8,396 bases of DNA from NCBI GenBank assembly GCA_012840905.1, contig DUVT01000138.1, forward strand, positions 1-8,396. The letters run 5' to 3'. The notes under the pieces were generated by a model. That model was not told the DNA's origin, did not search any database, and saw only the letters and a list, made by a program, of their open reading frames with translations. The position numbers and the translations under genes are program-made. Shown piece after piece: positions 7,566 through 8,396 of the stretch. The DNA is from Acholeplasmataceae bacterium (GTDB taxonomy: Bacteria; Bacillota_I; Bacilli_A; ML615J-28; CAG-698). The first letter of the stretch is position 1, and each line of letters begins with the position of its first letter.

Positions 7566-7602
7566 AAAAACATCACCTCTATCATATAATGATAGGGGTG
7601 AT
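7566..7602 (-). terminator. Hairpin: minus-strand terminator that also buries an RBS
   Basis: ATCACCTCTATCAT (7572-7585) pairs with 7589-7602 along all 14 positions (one T-G wobble on the plus strand) around a 3-nt ATA loop. On the minus strand the hairpin is followed by G and TTTTT (complement of 7570-7566), a good intrinsic terminator. On the plus strand it is followed only by ATTTATG. The right arm contains AGGGGTGA (7594-7601), the ribosome binding site of the CotO-like gene. It may end transcripts arriving from the CotYZ-like gene, weakly end coaX, or hide the coat gene's ribosome binding site. Confidence 0.65.
7583..7591 (+). promoter_or_regulatory. Possible sporulation-type -10 element of the CotO-like gene
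   Basis: CATATAATG at the tip of the hairpin is one base off the sigma-K pattern CATAnnnTA. CATATAAT is one base off the sigma-E -10 CATACAAT, and TATAAT (7585-7590) also fits sigma-A. No convincing -35 was found at the correct spacing. If used, the transcript would start near 7597 and lack the left arm of the hairpin. Confidence 0.25.
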
Positions 7603-7606
7603 ATTT

Positions 7607-8014
7607 ATGTTTAAGAATAAAGGACCATTAATGTTTATAAATACTGTAAACTCTGAAATAGATGACACAAATGATCAAAAAATATTTGATAGTAGAAATA
7701 AAAATCATATAGAAGTGAAACCTAGAGAAGAAGTTAAGGTTCCAGAAGAAATAATTGAATACTCTAGTGAAGATAATTTTGCACAAGAATCTATTAGTAG
7801 GCCTAAATATATCGAGGAAAGAAAAATAAAAAATATAATCGAGATGTATAATAGAAATCGGCCAGTTTTATGTAATGTAGTAGTCGGTAAGGAAGAAATA
7901 GTAGGTATACCATACAAACTAGATGAAGAATATTTATATATTAAGTTAAGCGAGGATTCATTTGATCAAGTAAAATTAGAAGCTATTACTGATGTTATAA
8001 TTATTCGATTCTAG
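7607..8014 (+). CDS. CotO-like spore coat protein (putative)
   Basis: A 135-residue protein with two parts. A short N-terminal motif KGPLMFI (5-11) precedes a long charged, probably disordered stretch rich in Glu, Lys and Asn (about 15-70). A compact C-terminal domain (about 71-135) follows, with RPVLCNVVVGKEEIVGIPY, EEYLYIKL and a final hydrophobic ITDVIIIRF. As I recall Bacillus CotO, it shares this plan: an N-terminal K-x-PL-x-YI motif, a basic disordered middle, and a C-terminal beta-rich domain ending in an ITxIxIL-type strand. The neighbour is a CotY/CotZ-like gene, and cotO adjoins the cotVWXYZ cluster in B. subtilis, which supports the call. CotO organises the outer coat or exosporium; that role here is inferred. 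ATG 7607 is preferred over ATG 7589 because AGGGGTGA (7594-7601) fits 7607, while 7589 lies in the hairpin with no ribosome binding site. The last 14 bases overlap the convergent gene. Confidence 0.6.
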   Translation: MFKNKGPLMFINTVNSEIDDTNDQKIFDSRNKNHIEVKPREEVKVPEEIIEYSSEDNFAQESISRPKYIEERKIKNIIEMYNRNRPVLCNVVVGKEEIVGIPYKLDEEYLYIKLSEDSFDQVKLEAITDVIIIRF

Positions 8015-8396
8015 GGCAAATTACATTTCTACACTCTTTACAACAAATTGGCGGTAAACATTGGATTGCACAAATGCAGCCAATTTTTAGTGTAACTGTG
8101 AAGTTAGTACAAATCCATTTATCGCAACTATGAACAAGTAAACGTAAAACTACACAATCTCCTTTGATTTCTTGAATTCTAAAATATTTTGTGTATTCCT
8201 CTGCAGTACCTGGAATTTCTGCTTTAAATGGTTTGCCCTTTTCTAAATAAAGAATAACTGGTTTAGTGTTAAAAAGTTTAAACATTAAACCACCTTCGCA
8301 GTTATCACATTCTTCTTGAATCAATGCTTCTTTTTGAATTTGATCAATTTTTTTAATTGTTTCAAAAATACAATTTTTATCTTTGAAACTTATACT
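8001..8396 (-). CDS. CotY/CotZ-like spore coat protein (5' end outside window)
   Basis: The frame is open to the window edge, so 131 residues are visible and the start lies beyond 8396. The protein contains 13 cysteines. Key landmarks, numbered from the visible edge, are KNCIFETI (7-14), CDNC (30-33), a beta-rich middle (about 40-100) and GCICAIQCLPP (106-116), followed by a Cys-rich tail (C118, C119, C122, C127). GCxCAIQCL matches the conserved segment of Bacillus CotY/CotZ, and the N-terminal Cys-helix-CxxC plan agrees. In Bacillus these proteins self-assemble into cross-linked crust or exosporium layers; the same role is inferred here. An in-frame TTG at 8324 is not the start, because conserved family sequence continues upstream of it. 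No terminator lies between its stop codon and the convergent CotO-like gene, so its transcript may run antisense across that gene to the hairpin at 7572-7602. Confidence 0.82.
   Translation of the reverse strand, partial: SISFKDKNCIFETIKKIDQIQKEALIQEECDNCEGGLMFKLFNTKPVILYLEKGKPFKAEIPGTAEEYTKYFRIQEIKGDCVVLRLLVHSCDKWICTNFTVTLKIGCICAIQCLPPICCKECRNVICPRIE

Noticed and set aside
7589..7606. ATG 7589 as start of the CotO-like gene
   Set aside because: It lies at the hairpin loop with no ribosome binding site before it. AGGGGTGA fits ATG 7607.
7674..7690. ATCAAAAAATATTTGAT inverted repeat as an operator or terminator
   Set aside because: The six-base, AT-dominated stem lies inside a coding region with no T-run; this is expected by chance in AT-rich sequence.
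7705..7917. 70-residue minus-strand open frame opposite the CotO-like gene
   Set aside because: It is Ser/Ile/Leu-rich as expected from the complement of a Glu/Lys/Asn-rich gene. Its apparent hydrophobicity is a by-product, not evidence of a membrane protein.
1..8396. Mobile element, phage remnant, CRISPR array or defence system
   Set aside because: No transposase, integrase, terminal inverted repeats, spaced direct repeats or defence-type domains were found. Composition looks even throughout.

Overview
This is a low-GC window with standard stop codons (TAA and TAG; TGG encodes Trp). The strong purine-rich ribosome binding sites, a classical T-box leader and spore coat genes point to an endospore-forming member of the Bacillota. 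The gene order (pheST converging on ispH, then an epimerase, efp and coaX) is not the Bacillus subtilis arrangement. I infer a low-GC Bacilli- or Erysipelotrichia-type lineage, but cannot name the genus from sequence alone.

Layout. Positions 1-102 hold an upstream region with a candidate promoter, followed by a small Cys/His-rich CotD-like spore coat gene (103-462) and its hairpin terminator (503-543). The 368 bases from 463 to 830 contain no gene. They carry that terminator, a near-consensus sigma-A promoter (560-588) and a T-box leader whose specifier codon TTC sits in the expected internal loop. The leader controls pheS-pheT (831-4235), the two subunits of phenylalanyl-tRNA synthetase. pheT converges on ispH (4265-5164, minus strand), and the two share a bidirectional terminator. 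A divergent intergenic region (5165-5299) holds back-to-back promoters for ispH and for a LacX-type aldose epimerase gene (5300-6178). efp (6217-6774) and coaX (6787-7560) follow on the same strand. The right end holds a small CotO-like gene (start 7607, stop 8014) that overlaps, tail to tail by 14 bp, a CotY/CotZ-like coat gene on the minus strand that runs off the window.

How the genes work together. The core is housekeeping: Phe-tRNA charging, isoprenoid synthesis, rescue of ribosomes stalled on polyproline, and the first step of coenzyme A synthesis. Spore coat genes flank it on both sides. The most interesting part is the CotO-like/CotYZ-like pair. In B. subtilis cotO also neighbours the cot cluster containing cotY and cotZ, but here the two genes converge. 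A 14-bp hairpin at 7572-7602 buries the CotO-like ribosome binding site, and on the minus strand it reads as a better intrinsic terminator than on the plus strand. This suggests antisense or structural control of coat assembly. No CRISPR array, insertion sequence, phage gene, tRNA or rRNA was seen.
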